DNA of 64,000 nt from Oopsacas minuta. Lineage: Eukaryota; Porifera; Hexactinellida; Lyssacinosida; Leucopsacidae. Below, one piece after another: positions 35,472-49,000 of the stretch (position 1 is the stretch's first letter; each line of letters opens with the position of its first letter). Both the position numbers and the translations under genes were made by a program. The DNA is taken from the NCBI GenBank assembly GCA_024704765.1, contig JAKMXF010000310.1, positions 558,001 to 622,000 on the forward strand, given 5' to 3'. Below the pieces are notes generated by a model. That model was not told where the DNA came from. It was given only the letters and a program-made list of their open reading frames with translations, and did not search any database.

Positions 35472-36310
35472 TATTCAAGCTAGGATAATAGAAATTAGAA
35501 ATATTAGGTAGGTGTATCATAAATATAGTATTCAACGAATGGAGGGATTTGGTCGAAAAAGTTATTTGAGAGAATTCTGGTTGAAAGAAACAAAATCGAG
35601 TCACTTGAGTATTTTAAATTAGAAGTTTTCGACGATCTTCCTATAAAGAAGTTTTTCAACCAATTTACCATCAGGGAAAATTCCGAATTAACATAGTTTA
35701 GGAAGGATATATTGATAAATGGTTATTACAAAGTTACTAAAGAAATTTATTATGAGTATATACTTACAACAAGGGCTTCCCTAATTTACGGAACGGAACG
35801 GAGTCATTTCACCTAGAAACTTCCCTCTCTAATTTTTGATCTCCTTTTCTTGACTAGATGTAGTTACTTGAGACAATTAATTACCACCCAAGTGAAGAGT
35901 ATCAATACAAATGCTTGACAACTGTCATGATATATTATTCTGTGATTTACAAGGCCAAATGTACAACAAACAACAATTTTGAAATTTCTTCAAGTTTGTC
36001 TGTTCGGTTCCGTGAATTAGGGAAGCCCTTGCAAATAGGATTTCTCTAAAAAAGATTGTACTGTTGTATGTTGTAGCTTCCCATACATGAAACCTATAAA
36101 TTGTGTTGTATTATATCATCTATATGTATTGTTATATACAAATCTAGCCAGAAAACTGTCGCATTATATAATTCCACTAGGCCACTGTAGTATTACAGTA
36201 ATCACTTCATACAACACAAAATAAACAAAAATTAGAATTATCGATTTGTAGATTACATAACAGCTAGCTATATACACGAAAAATAATTCAATCGTTATTA
36301 CTGAAATTTA
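35472..36310. other. DLG/MOGS intergenic spacer
   Basis: Holds the presumed DLG 5' flank and MOGS 3' flank. An inverted pair (gggcttccctaatttacggaac near 35774 and gaattagggaagccctt near 36013) suggests a 260-bp MITE. No gene seen. Confidence 0.5.
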
Positions 36311-38722
36311 CTAATATATTTCTGCCATCATCAATAATACTAAGGAAGACCACCCGTTGAAGGGGTGTGCTCCAGTCCCTGCCCCAGTGACGTCATCATA
36401 CTGCTCCCAGAAGTAGCCTGTCTCCTGGAACTGATTAAACACGTTAGTAATAAGATTAATTCTAAGTCTAGAGTATAGTTCTCCTGCTCTCTGTGTATGA
36501 GGACCTTCCGTAGTGGAGTAGTGCTGTAGAGCTTGTACGGCTAGGTAGTTGATATTAATCCACACAGCTCCCCTCCAATAGGGAGCATCAGTTGGAGTGT
36601 TAGACTTACGATAGAGTGGGTCTTGTTTGGAGAGAGACCTGAGTCCGAACTCAGTCCACAGCTGATCTGGGTTATCAAGAGAGGATAGAATGTCTCCCAG
36701 CTGTTGAGAATCAGCTGGTAGCTGTCTCAGTAGCAGTGGGAACAAGTTGACATAACCGAAATGACTTACCAGCTGTAGTTTAGGCTTACGTCCTACCTTC
36801 CTTTTAATTGGTACATTCTGAGGTCCTCTAGACTTATCTGCTAGAGTAACATCATTGGTGTGTAGACCGTAATCACTGAATCTTTTAGCTTCTGAGTCCC
36901 AGTGATGTTTAGTGAGATGGGCAAGAGAACCTAGTTTAGAGCTCAGCTCCTGGAATCTAGCTCTATCATCCTCTTCTCCTACAGCTGATGCTAGTTGATA
37001 CATAATCTTGTTAGCTAGAGCCATCCAGCATAGAAGGTCTAGATGTTTCTCTGTGTCAGTGGGGTGTGAGGCACGAGGATAGTCGTCTAGTCCACTAGCT
37101 AGAGTCTTCGGATTGAGCTCTGTGTCTAAGTTAGGATCTCTCCCTCTCCAGTAGTAAGTGTTAGTCACACTCCCCTTCTGAGTACGCTGGTACCAATACA
37201 GCCAGGCACGTAAGCGAGGATAAGCCTTAGTCAGAAAGGCGTGAAATTTCGCGGAATCAATGACACCTCTCTTCTCCAATCTGAGCAAGGATTCCAATAC
37301 AAGAAAGAATGTAGGAGGGTTAGCTATGTCATTATGTTGTACTATAAATTCCGGTGGTATCTGATCCCTAGCAGCACTCCCCAGTACTTGCTCCCTGGGA
37401 ATCCATCCGTCAGCATTAGTTAGGTCTAACCAGTGCCCTAATATCTCTAATGCTAGGTCTGGAGACCAGTGGGCCACAAGGAGGAGATGAAATCCCTCAT
37501 CCCAGAGGAACCCACGAGCAAATTTAGCACGAGCAGGGGTACCAGTAATGAGTCTAGCCTGTCCGTATTGGATGTATCCTCCCTCGTGATGAGGGGCAGA
37601 AACCAGACTTCTCCCGAAGAAGAACCCGATCCCTCCAATCAGACTACTGAGGGCTACCTGTCCAAATTCTATCTCCTCTGGAGAGTATCCCTTCTTGCTG
37701 AGACCGAATATCCTATCAAACTTCCCCTGGAACTGGTTGGATTGATTGTCCAGCTGTTTTGTAAGCTGGCCAGGCCCCCAGGTGAGGTCAGGTGGGGGAG
37801 ATCCTCTTATCTGAAATTGGAACGGTACTGAGTGTATATCAATCTCAAAAGGAGTCTTAGCAGTGAACTGTACAGAAGCTAGACCTAACATATCCAGCCG
37901 GTGCTCTGGTGTAAACTCTACGCCAGGTAGTGTGTATATCTTCTCACCTCTTCGTTTCTTAAGGTTATTTAAGACTGTGCTTTTAACCATGTTAGCAGGC
38001 TGTCTAGTATTAGTCATATAGTGTAGCTGTACTTTATTCTGTGATACAGGAGGTGAGTTGTATATTTGATAATCATTATAGTATATCTGAGTACCTCTAA
38101 CCATGAATTGTTTGGAGTCTTCATCAATATGTAGTTCTCTCTTCCCACTGCCATAATAACCAAATCCTAAAAATATGAACGAGTAGGTCTCAGAGGGATC
38201 GTGGGACTCTCCTCTCACACGAACACTCCAACTGCTCCCGTCATCAGTCGGTCCCTTCAGGAACTGAGTAGTTATATTTAGATTAGAGTCTCGTATCAGC
38301 TGCGTGGCATAGCGTGCTCCTTCATGCTCCGTCCACATGTAAGTAGTCAGTTGGTCGTTATCGTCACAGTTGTAACGCACCCTGGGAGTGGATTGGTCCT
38401 GTTTGAACCACATCAGGTCGAAGAAGAACTCCCTGGTTATCCTAGTACCAATCCCGAAGTATACCCAAGGTCTGTATGTACCCCACATACGCTGGAACAA
38501 TGTATCATTAGTCAGTGTATATCTACTGTGTATACGAGGATAAGGGAGAGGCTTGTTGATGTCAGGCTGGTAGAAGTATACAACTGATACGGCTGCTATT
38601 ACTACAACAGAGTTCAGGAAGTATGACATCAGTTTCTTTCTAAAATTTTTCTTCTTCTTTCTTTCAACTTCAGAAGCAGAAAGTTGGTCCTTTATTTTCT
38701 TGTCCTGCTTCTGATCAGACAT
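36311..38722 (-). CDS. MOGS: Mannosyl-oligosaccharide glucosidase (glucosidase I, GH63)
   Basis: An intact, intronless 803-codon frame. Glucosidase I removes the outermost alpha-1,2 glucose from N-glycans in the ER lumen. The protein starts with a basic cytosolic tail, a type II signal anchor at about residues 31-50 (YFLNSVVVIAAVSVVYFY), the N-terminal beta-sandwich (RMWGTYRPWVYFGI, a strong family motif), and the (alpha/alpha)6 barrel. Catalytic-domain landmarks are RGFLWDEGFHLLL, IPREQVLGSAARDQIPPEF, DAPYWRGAVWININYL and the end ETGYFWEQYDDVTGAGTGAHPFNGW, cited in short form, which holds the expected acidic residue. Length matches animal MOGS (about 830). Very secure call. Confidence 0.96.
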   Translation of the reverse strand: MSDQKQDKKIKDQLSASEVERKKKKNFRKKLMSYFLNSVVVIAAVSVVYFYQPDINKPLPYPRIHSRYTLTNDTLFQRMWGTYRPWVYFGIGTRITREFFFDLMWFKQDQSTPRVRYNCDDNDQLTTYMWTEHEGARYATQLIRDSNLNITTQFLKGPTDDGSSWSVRVRGESHDPSETYSFIFLGFGYYGSGKRELHIDEDSKQFMVRGTQIYYNDYQIYNSPPVSQNKVQLHYMTNTRQPANMVKSTVLNNLKKRRGEKIYTLPGVEFTPEHRLDMLGLASVQFTAKTPFEIDIHSVPFQFQIRGSPPPDLTWGPGQLTKQLDNQSNQFQGKFDRIFGLSKKGYSPEEIEFGQVALSSLIGGIGFFFGRSLVSAPHHEGGYIQYGQARLITGTPARAKFARGFLWDEGFHLLLVAHWSPDLALEILGHWLDLTNADGWIPREQVLGSAARDQIPPEFIVQHNDIANPPTFFLVLESLLRLEKRGVIDSAKFHAFLTKAYPRLRAWLYWYQRTQKGSVTNTYYWRGRDPNLDTELNPKTLASGLDDYPRASHPTDTEKHLDLLCWMALANKIMYQLASAVGEEDDRARFQELSSKLGSLAHLTKHHWDSEAKRFSDYGLHTNDVTLADKSRGPQNVPIKRKVGRKPKLQLVSHFGYVNLFPLLLRQLPADSQQLGDILSSLDNPDQLWTEFGLRSLSKQDPLYRKSNTPTDAPYWRGAVWININYLAVQALQHYSTTEGPHTQRAGELYSRLRINLITNVFNQFQETGYFWEQYDDVTGAGTGAHPFNGWSSLVLLMMAEIY

Positions 38723-39896
38723 GTTTGTGTGTTTCTTTATATAACTTTAGGATCGAAAAATTGATAGTTTGCTTTGTATTTTTATGAATAAGGTTGACTA
38801 CCTAATTCTGTGTTGTATTCGTTAGTGTTTCTTACATATAAGTAATTATAATATTATTATTAAGTTGAGTTTTGTCACAATTACGACATCGCTTTGGCAG
38901 CGTAATCAAATGGACAAAACCGCGATTTCAACTGTATATAAACAAAGTCCAAACGAGCTCCCAATATATACTCATCTTCCTACCCCTTAAGTATATACGG
39001 GACCGCTATAAACCATAATTACTTCGATATAAGCGAGTTCCATATAACTGATGAGAGATCAAATATCTGTTACTTAGGCACCAAGTATGTGTAAATTGTG
39101 ATCTAACATGAAATTGGGCAGATAGGTCTCTTAGGATATTAGAATAGATATTAAAACGGAAGCCACGCTAGATCCTGTTCTTAAGCAATAATTCTGACAC
39201 CATACTGTTCCTCTGTCCGAACTATCAGGGATATATTTCAAAAATGCATAACTTTCTATTTCTGAACAATTAGCATAAATATTTGGCCAATTACCGAGAT
39301 CAACACCATACGGTAAATGAATCAATTTATAGATACGCATTATTAACAAAACAGATGATAACATAGTGTATTTATGTTAAATATGTAAGAAACAAGAAAA
39401 ATTGAGGAATCGCAGTCAGGACAGAGGAAGAGTATGGTGTCAGAATTATGACTTAAGGACGGATCTAGCTTGGCTTCAGTTTTAATATCTATTCAAATAT
39501 CCTAAGGGACATTTGTGAGATTTCATGTTAGTAGTATCACGATTTGCACAGAGTGGTTATTTCTTGGAGCTTATCCGTACTATTAAAGGTTTGGGATCAT
39601 ATTTGTGTAATTTCAGACATCGGTATAAACAGGTATAAGCGGATATTTCGATATATCCGTGTTCGATATGACGGGAATTGACTGTATAAGTACAGATCAC
39701 CTAAGTAATATATAAATAACTCTAGTGGGCAGAAATAAAACTATTGAGAAAGAAGTTGTAAATGATTTCATTATGAGGTCCTAGAGCAGAATTAATATAC
39801 ATAATCTCAAATAACAACATGCCATATTACATACCTGTTGTGTAGTTACTAATCAAGAGATCTAGTTACCAATTAAACCTATCCACTCAATCAGAG
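38723..39896. other. Intergenic
   Basis: No gene seen. Worn pogo-like ends occur near 38880-39050 (cgctataaac, cttcgatataagcgag) and 39600-39690 (cgatatatccgtgttcgata...gacgggaattgactgta). Confidence 0.5.
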
Positions 39897-40799
<903 letters not shown>

Positions 40800-41123
40800 C
40801 TATGCGATATGTATTTTAAGTAGAATCAAATAAAATATCAGATATACGAATGGAAATGAAAGCACTCTAGAGATGCAAAATCTATGAAGGATATAAATAA
40901 CGTCCAGCCGACAGACTGGTATAGTAGTTCGGACCTCTGGATCATGTTTCTTACCAATGAATAAACTAGTTAGTCGTTAAACTCGTATATTCACACGTGA
41001 CAATATATTCTTTGGGAATGGTCTCACGCATAACATAATACTAACAATATACAGAGCGTGAATCTTATTTTCACAACATTAGACTTACAATTCAATTGCT
41101 ATCAATATTTGAGGTACAAAATT

Positions 41124-41867
41124 AATACCGTATTCATTCGAATAGTAGCCGGGGCGATTATTAATTTAAATCCCCTCTTAGGGAGGTGATTATTCGAGTG
41201 AAGTGATTAGGTAGGTACTAGGTAGGTATTCATTTTATCCGCACTAAATGGAGTAATGCTATTAGTATTCACATTGGCCTACTATTTGAATACGTTCGCT
41301 AGGGTACTGGATAAACGCCATAACCTTGCTTAAACTGTGTAGTGTGTGTCTTGTGTGTCGTGTGTGTCTTGTGTGTCTTGTGTGTAGTGTGTGTCTTGTG
41401 TGTCGTGTGTATCTTGTGTGTCTTGTGTGTCTTGTGTCTTGTGTGCCTTGTGTCTTGTGTGTCTTGTGTCTTGTGTGTAGTGTGTCTTGTGTGTCTTGTG
41501 TGTCTTGTGTGTAGTGTGTGTCTTGTGTGTCTTGTGTGTAGTGTGTGTCTTGTGTGTAGTGTGTGTCTTGTGTCTTGTGTGTAGTGTGTGTCTTGTGTCT
41601 TGTGTGTAGTGTGTGTCTTGTGTCTTGTGTGTAGTGTGTGTCTTGTGTCTTGTGTGTGTCTTGTGTCTTGTGTCTTGTGTGTCTTGTGTGTAGTGTGTGT
41701 CTTGTGTCTTGTGTGTAGTGTGTGTCTTGTGTCTTGTGTGTAGTGTGTGTAATGTATGTATAACTGTCTAGTTTTTATAATTCGACTTATTAACAATTCG
41801 GGGTAGGCGATTATTCGAGGGAGGCAATTATTTGAATAGGAGCTACTATTCGAATAAATACGGTATT
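41124..41867. mobile_element. Terminal-inverted-repeat element with a minisatellite core
   Basis: Ends aataccgtattcattcgaat and its near-inverse (attcgaataaatacggtatt at 41848-41867) bracket the region. Inside each end is a related gattatt/tcgag block, and a large GTGTCTT minisatellite fills the middle. No target duplication is clear. Confidence 0.7.
41337..41745. repeat. GT-rich minisatellite
   Basis: Mixed 7-bp (cttgtgt) and 9-bp (cttgtgtgt, agtgtgtgt) units, more than 40 in total. It produces long artificial open frames (THKT and CVLCVLC repeats) that I do not regard as genes. Confidence 0.95.
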
Positions 41868-42938
41868 CATTAATAGCTTGATAGGGAAATGTCTAAATAT
41901 TTCTTGAAATAAGTGTTACAGCTACACCATCATTTTCAAACATACTGTTCAATAAGAAATCTTAATATAAATGATCTAATGCTATTAAAATACAATATTT
42001 CCAAGGTCCTGCATAAACTTTCGTTTCAGCTTGTAAAGGAATTCAAAGAGATATAAATATAGAGTACAGTAGAACCTCTACAAGTGGAAGATCGGGCCGG
42101 TGAATCTCCTGATAACCCCCCTTCCACACTTATATTTTCAAATGTAAATGTCCTTGAACGAGAAATGTCCTTACGTAACTCTATTTATGACTATAGCTAT
42201 AGGATGTCCAGCTGAATCACATTATAAATGATGCTATAAAGGCTATAATCACACTAATGTAGCGCTGTAAGTAAATTTCATGCTGCTACTTACTTGTAAA
42301 CCAGAGCCATACAAAATGAATGAAGAATATAGCAGGACGGAACTATAGTAGTATAGTTTAGAGTTTCGGACCCCTTATGTTCAATTTAAGGGATCCGCGG
42401 ATCACTGGTTTGGAAGGTTTTAGGCGATTCGATGAGACGTAGGATAATAGTGTTGATTGTCTTATAGTTTAATGTCGATATTAGCCCTGTATGGTAGATG
42501 ATACAGACAACCTATTTACACAGATCATAATGATATCATAAAACTATGGCTTAGAAGAATATTGAATTGATATGCATGGAATTATCATATTACTTGTACG
42601 GAGAGTGAACATAACCTGATCTTCTGTTCGCAAACAATATTTCAATTGAAAATTAGCAAAGAAAGGCAATAACCTTCATTATTCAAAAATACTCTGCTCC
42701 GAATTCTCCAGTTTAGAGAGATTTAAAACACACTATACTACATAGGATAGAAGGGAGAGGGCTTATGATTCCCAAATGGCCGCTCTAATTGTCAAAAGGG
42801 AGCAAATTCCATCACCTTTCCTAAAATTTAGGTCATAATTCGCATATTTCATTATCTGTTAATTAATAGTATCAGACTTAATTTATTTGAGAATTCTTAT
42901 ATTAGAAATTATATTACAAATTAAAGATTTTTGTTATG
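41868..42938. other. Intergenic, nothing recognised
   Basis: AT-rich, no gene. A pogo-like start (cagtagaacctctacaagtgg) occurs near 42067 without a convincing right end. Confidence 0.45.
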
Positions 42939-43203
42939 TGTTTCTATCCAATAAGTGTAGGTAAATTACGCTTAATAATCATTTCTCGAATTGGTTTGTA
43001 ATTTACAATAATTATTATAAAGGGTATTAACATACAATAAGTCTAGTTCATTAAACTAAAATCGGAATAATCCATGTGGAAAGTATTCTATTACAATATA
43101 TCACCCACTATATTAACATGATGTGTATAAATGAACCATAAATCATTTAAATACAACAATTTATCCAAATAACAAGAAGAAACACAACATTTATTCAGGG
43201 AAA

Positions 43204-43535
43204 ATGACAAGCTATATAACGGAAGCAGAAATAGTAAGCTTAGACACAAAAGAACTAAATAAGAAATTGAAATACAAAAATGTCTCCAAACCTGAACGGA
43301 AAGAAATAAAAAACTAAGGAGAAAAATAAAAATGATAAAATATCGCAAAGATAGCCGCATGCGAAAAGCAACAGAACTAGAGACATTATTGGAGCTGCGT
43401 GCAATCCTGCTAGATGAATTAATTGGCCTGGAGCAAGAAGTTGTCTACTTGCATAGCAGCAAAGATCATCTCATCAAACACATCCACTCCAGCGATGAAG
43501 ATGATGAGTATGGAGAATTTGTCGTAGTGGATTAG
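43204..43535 (+). pseudogene. Small-Maf-like bZIP, frameshifted (left palindrome arm)
   Basis: The first frame (MTSYITEAEIVSLDTKELN) is the Maf extended homology region, matching the VSLSTKELNR motif of small Maf proteins. It stops at 43315-43317. The second frame (from about 43314) gives RRKIKMIKYRKDSRMRK plus a leucine-zipper helix (LETLLELRAIL...LIGLEQEVVYLHSSKDHL) and an acidic tail. A one-base change in the A-run at 43307-43313 separates them. The basic region replaces the Maf Asn-Arg-Gly-Tyr-Ala-Ala-x-Cys-Arg signature with Met-Ile-Lys-Tyr-Arg-Lys-Asp-Ser-Arg, so normal DNA contact residues are lost. It could be a relic or a strongly altered factor. Confidence 0.72.
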
Positions 43536-43977
43536 TCATGTATGCGCGCGCAGCTTCTTGCGTAGCCTTATATTGTTTGTAGTTTTGTTATTAAATTGAT
43601 TCAATTTTGCAATTATTTATAGTCTTAATGGGTATTCATTAAAGAAACTCGGTTGAATCATTTTCTGTCTGAGTATGTATGTATAATTATATTATAGGTA
43701 AAAATTGTCAATGCTACAGCAGGTGTTGCAATCGTAATATCTAATTAAATTCCAGTAGTTATCTACTAACAGGCAGTACTATTAGTAATAGAAATATTAC
43801 TATCCAATGAGACAGGAATTTCGAGCCAGGTCTGGCACATTATTAATGAAAATGATTCAACCGAGTTTCTTTAATGAATACCCATTAAGACTATAAATAA
43901 TTGCAAAATTGAATCAATTTAATAACAAAACTACAAACAATATAAGGCTACGCAAGAAGCTGCGCGCGCATACATGA

Positions 43978-44309
43978 CTAATCCACTACGACAAATTCTC
44001 CATACTCATCATCTTCATCGCTGGAGTGGATGTGTTTGATGAGATGATCTTTGCTGCTATGCAAGTAGACAACTTCTTGCTCCAGGCCAATTAATTCATC
44101 TAGCAGGATTGCACGCAGCTCCAATAATGTCTCTAGTTCTGTTGCTTTTCGCATGCGGCTATCTTTGCGATATTTTATCATTTTTATTTTTCTCCTTAGT
44201 TTTTTATTTCTTTCCGTTCAGGTTTGGAGACATTTTTGTATTTCAATTTCTTATTTAGTTCTTTTGTGTCTAAGCTTACTATTTCTGCTTCCGTTATATA
44301 GCTTGCCAT
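43978..44309 (-). pseudogene. Small-Maf-like bZIP, frameshifted (right palindrome arm)
   Basis: Inverted twin of 43204-43535 with the same length, the same frameshift and an identical 67-residue zipper segment. The only protein difference seen in the first segment is MAS instead of MTS at the start. Sharing the frameshift means the copy was made, or homogenised, after the break. Confidence 0.72.
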
Positions 44310-44574
44310 TTTCCCTGAATAAATGTTGTGTTTCTTCTTGTTGGATAAATTGTTGTATTTAAATGATTTATGGTTCATTTATACACATCATGTTAATATA
44401 GTGGGTGATATATTGTAATAGAATACTTTCCACATGGATTATTCCGATTTTAGTTTAATGAACTAGACTTATTGTATGTTAATACCCTTTATAATAATTA
44501 TTGTAAATTACAAACCAATTCGAGAAATGATTATTAAGCGTAATTTACCTACACTTATTGGATAGAAACAGACA

Positions 44575-44935
44575 GCAATTTAATCTAAATTATTGCTTGT
44601 TTGTTTGTTCGTTGTCAAGGAAAGGATTTATGGTATGCAATTTTGAAATTGTAGCATAACTATGTATTTATCGTGTTTATCAAGTAAGTAAATAGAATTC
44701 AATAAAACTTGAGTAAATATATCGAACATGCTGAATCCGATTTTCAGACTTTGGGATTAATCGATAATCATATGTAAATTTATTGTTGTTTTTATAAATA
44801 ATAAGTAAACAATTTAGCAAAATCTCAAAATTTATGTAGATATTTGCTCTCACCGCTTCAAAGGGGGTTGATCTTACAAAACATTTCAATAATATATTTG
44901 CCATATATGTATATCTATTTATAATACTTTTCCGA
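44575..44935 (+). repeat. R1 repeat copy
   Basis: Begins directly after the palindrome with ttgtttgtttgttcgttgtc, then gtatttatcgtgtttatcaa, atcgaacatgctgaatccga and ctcaccgcttcaaaggggg. The terminal hairpin module is missing. Confidence 0.8.
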
Positions 44936-45252
44936 ACGATTGAACACTAATAAGTATTGAAATACCCTATATAACATCTAAAGATCGATTTTCAAAATCC
45001 TGAAAACTCACCTCTCCTATTAAACTCATGTAAAATGGTGTTCATCGTTCGGAACGATCATTGCCCGTTAGACAAACCCTTTTAATTAATTGAATCAATT
45101 GTAAAAATGAATTTGAACTTTCCTGGAAACTTGAGTAGATCTGGAATCTTCTTAATTTGGACTTAGGCTTCAATTAGAACTTCATTCTTTCTTGATTTTC
45201 TCTTAAAAGATATAAACATATTTTTACTACAACAAAGAAAATAGTTGTACTC

Positions 45253-45336
45253 CAGTCAACATCCGCTATCCCAAAGTCCGTGAACTCGAACAGAATTTGA
45301 TTTCCTCTGAGAGTTCGAGATAACGGATGTTGACTG
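45253..45336. mobile_element. Small pogo-like MITE
   Basis: Ends cagtcaacatccgctatc and gataacggatgttgactg are inverted copies with one difference. An inner inverted pair (gaactcgaa/gagttcgag) continues the arm. The right side is followed by TA. Confidence 0.75.
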
Positions 45337-45487
45337 TACATGTGTACAAGAAGAGAAATTCTATTTATTATCGCGAATTAAAGATTCTACTGGTGTACAG
45401 TTTGCTGAGTTAAAGGGAACTGTATCCTTAGACTGATTTCCCAGAAATCTGTACACAAATGTCTCTCTCCGAATAATATATATGCCA

Positions 45488-45570
45488 TATACGTATACCT
45501 ATATTATAATACTCAAATGGGCCGCAATGCGCCGAGTTCATCGCGAAGCGGCGAGCCAAAGGCTTGTATA
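45488..45570 (+). repeat. R1 terminal hairpin module
   Basis: Contains atactcaaatgggccgcaat, then TCGC-GAA-GCGG at about 45541-45551 and GAGCC-AAA-GGCTT at about 45553-45565. It is the GC-rich end of the R1 repeat. Confidence 0.75.
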
Positions 45571-46084
45571 GATTAAATCTAAATTGAAGGTGGGACGGCT
45601 CATGATCAGATCGCATAGTACTATAAATTAAGGCGGCCTTGGCTGTCCCAGCTGCACCTCTTTTGGCGGCCCAGCTTAGAGTAATACTTGGCCGTAAATA
45701 TCATTTCCAAGAATCCAAAGCTACAATTAAGAGGTATAGAAACATTTTGGCAACATCCATTAGCAATCCAGTCAGTAATCTATACTAAAATTCTGACCTA
45801 GACTTTCAGGTTAGGACCAACATTTTTATGGAAATTTGGTCCCGGGCCGGGTCAAAATTTTCAGGAACAGCTCAATTACAACGCTTGTTACTACAATCTG
45901 TAATTTACATAAATGGTATTGTAGCGCCTATCATAAGGGAATTCAGCAAAATTTACCGATATTTTCTTTATGTAAATTTGGCTGCTCTAATGCGAATCTG
46001 AAATTTAGTTTGAGGAGATTTCCAGCATATAACTATATGAATCCCTGATTCGAAATATAACAAATTATTCCTCTTTAGTTTGCT
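45571..46084. other. 5' flank of PH gene A
   Basis: No gene seen. About 30 bp directly before the ATG resemble the matching region of gene B (tttgctATG), marking the outer limit of the inverted duplication that I can detect. Confidence 0.5.
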
Positions 46085-49000
46085 ATGTGTGAGGTGTTAA
46101 AACGTGGATTCTTATTCATGAAGATGTTGTCTGGGAACACAGAACAACAGGAATTGAACAATGACTGGGAACGTAGATGGTTCCAATTGCATAACACTGG
46201 TGTCCTTAAGTGCTATGACAGTTACAATGCTGATCAAATGGTATTTCGAATAGACTTGAAATCTATACACGTGTCCCGTGATGATGTAATTTATCCAGTT
46301 TCTATACCTGGCAAGCCTTGGATAGTGTCTGTGGGAATGAGAGAGCGAGATGAGGAGATGTTGTTAGAAGCAGATTGTGAGGAATGTATGGAGAGATGGG
46401 CCCAATTAATACTGAAATCTCTCTCAATGGAACCTAATAATGTGGAAACTGTAGGCGATGGTATTTATGAAATTATGTTATCACCTGTAGGAAGTAACGC
46501 GAAAATATTTCCTGAACGTCAACTGAAGAAAAAATATTCTCTGGATTCATTATCTCCAAATTACAAATTTCCTACAGGTTGTTATAAAACTCTTTCTTAG
46601 TATATTCGTGAAATTCATGCGGTGAGATATTTAGGGAGAAGTACCGATCCTGTAACATGTGTCCTATTGGTTCAATTATGAAACACCAAGTCATCATCTT
46701 CAGTAGCCCAAGTACCTTTCGATTTTTTGTACATTAAAACTCTGTTAGTATTAGCCTCACATTTCTTGGGTGAATAATGACTCCCTTATAAATACATTCA
46801 TTTGTTGGTCCCTTATAGGACCCGAGCACCAGGAATGTTCGGCGGCGCAGAGGCCTACCCAAAGTTTATCCAGATAGAGCTGGATCCGGTTAACCGCCGC
46901 CATATCCAGTCAACTGCTATGAAAAATATATAACCGAATATAATTGTCCCTATCAATTAATTCATTATTCTTATAGTTTTGAGATGTACGAAATAACATT
47001 AAACGAACCCTGCTGATTTATCTTTACGCGATGTACATTTTTGGTTCTTAGTCTAAATTTCAATCATTTTGTCAGATACAATCTAATTGTATATATTATA
47101 ATCGGTTAACTGGTAGTTAACCAAAATAACCGCTTTTATTGAACCAAAATTAACCATTCCTCTCATTCGGTTAACCAACCCCTGCCCTCACTCGGACCTA
47201 TCTTGATGCTTGATACATTAGATATTTGTATAATTAACTAACTAACTCGCTGCTCGTATCATACTTAATTGAAAATTATTTTTCAGTTTCGATTTCCAGC
47301 TCTCCACGACTCAAAATAATTTTTAGTGTTAGGTCGAGGACTCGAGGTCACGGTCCTGAATTATGACGCATGTCAGCAATAAAAATCATCGTTATATGAT
47401 TTTGAACGCGGGTTCCGCGCCAAAGGCGTTCCTCCCTATTACATAATCTTGCGTCAGTACTTTGTGTAAGTGTTATAAATATATTATTTGTAGGTATTCA
47501 CCAATACACATATCTACTGTGGCCACATATTTCATGGTCGAATTGACGTAATGTGATATCGTATTTTGTAAAAACAATTCTCCGATATGGAAATTTGAAA
47601 CTCCGCAAACCATTATAAATTCACACCTTTGGGATCTAGTTCGTACGTTCCTGAGTGGTAGTAGTGACCATGGATGCCATTTTTTGCCATATTTTATGGC
47701 CAAATCGTTTTCCAGGCCAAGCTATATCCCCAACTTACCATGACCTGATAATTCATTTGATATGATATCTCTGAGTATGAATAATATTATGATTTATGAC
47801 ACAAAGTTGAAAATGGTCATATATGGTAATATTCCTGACTTGCATAGTATTTTTTTGGAAAAATCATATCTAAATGTATTATCAGGGTATGGTAATTTGG
47901 TACATACTTCATAGCAGGGCTTTCTCAAAATGTCATAGCTATGGCCACATTTTGTATAAATTTTACTATCATGCTAACATCCGGGTTGATTTATAGGTTC
48001 TTGTCTGGTCATGTCAGGCCGCGTGTAGTCACATTTTGTAACATTCGTCCATGTTGGTCAAGTTTTCTTAAATGGCCATACAAATTCAACTTCACCACAA
48101 AATGACGTAGGATATCTCTGTGGCCACAGGGTGGTCAAGTTGTACTTAGTTAATTTCTATATTTTCTCAGGGTACGGTTATTGTGACTCTACTGCTTCTT
48201 CTGCAAGTCTGTTATCAGATGGTGATGAAGAGAAATCTGAGTCTCTTTACAAGTACATTGGTAAGCATTCCTATTTAATCTTATTAGTTTCTGGCATTTC
48301 GGATCAGTAGTGAATCCCGCACCTTGTGGCCACTCCAACTCTGAGGAGGAAGGTATCGGCTCCTCTTTTGAGGTACCTAGGTACCAAACCCAAATGTATA
48401 ACCCTTGTAATGAGAATACAAAAATTATAAATTTGGGACAATAGAGAACCGTAGAGGGAACAAGTTTTTCACTTTTGGATCGAGAAAATAGAGCCCGCTT
48501 CAGAAATTGGAGAAAAAAATTCATGTTTTGGTATTTAGAGATTTGCTGACATTTTATTGTTATTTATTTATAGTGAATGGGACTACGACACCTGATCTGC
48601 CATTATCTGAGTTTGAAAACGGCCTCACTGATAATATTAATCAGAAACAAACTATTAATATATCTCTTTTTCAGTGTACACCTTCACTAATTGATTCACA
48701 AATGCAATATCAAAATTGCCCTTTATCTCAGGATGATGAGTATAATACATCTCAATTTAAAGGTATTTTATCTACAGTAGGTTTCGGATATAACAAAGTA
48801 TACGATTTCACTAATAGTTATTTTACTGTGCCGACTAATACTATTACATAATATAGTGGCTCAGTTCAAAAATGGTTGACAATGTATATATCTATATATC
48901 TACTATCTATATATGTTTTCGCTCTACTGTTCACACCTTTGGAGAGTAAGACACCAAATTTGGCATTTCTACTCTTAGTGACATATAGTTCAGGGATAAT

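Larger units (their letters stand above)
42939..44570. repeat. 1.6-kb near-perfect palindrome, about 725-bp arms
   Basis: The left arm 42939-43664 and right arm 43849-44570 are inverted copies around a 184-bp spacer. I find only scattered differences, including a 4-bp indel (left arm near 43167) and one Thr/Ala codon change. Each arm carries the same broken small-Maf coding segment. No target duplication was found at the outer edges. Confidence 0.93.

Noticed and set aside
41299-41796. Long open frames encoding THKT or CVLC repeats
   Set aside because: They arise from the GT-rich minisatellite and have no initiation context or non-repeat sequence.
41300-41800. CRISPR-like array
   Set aside because: Units are contiguous 7-9 bp repeats with no spacers, in a eukaryotic context.
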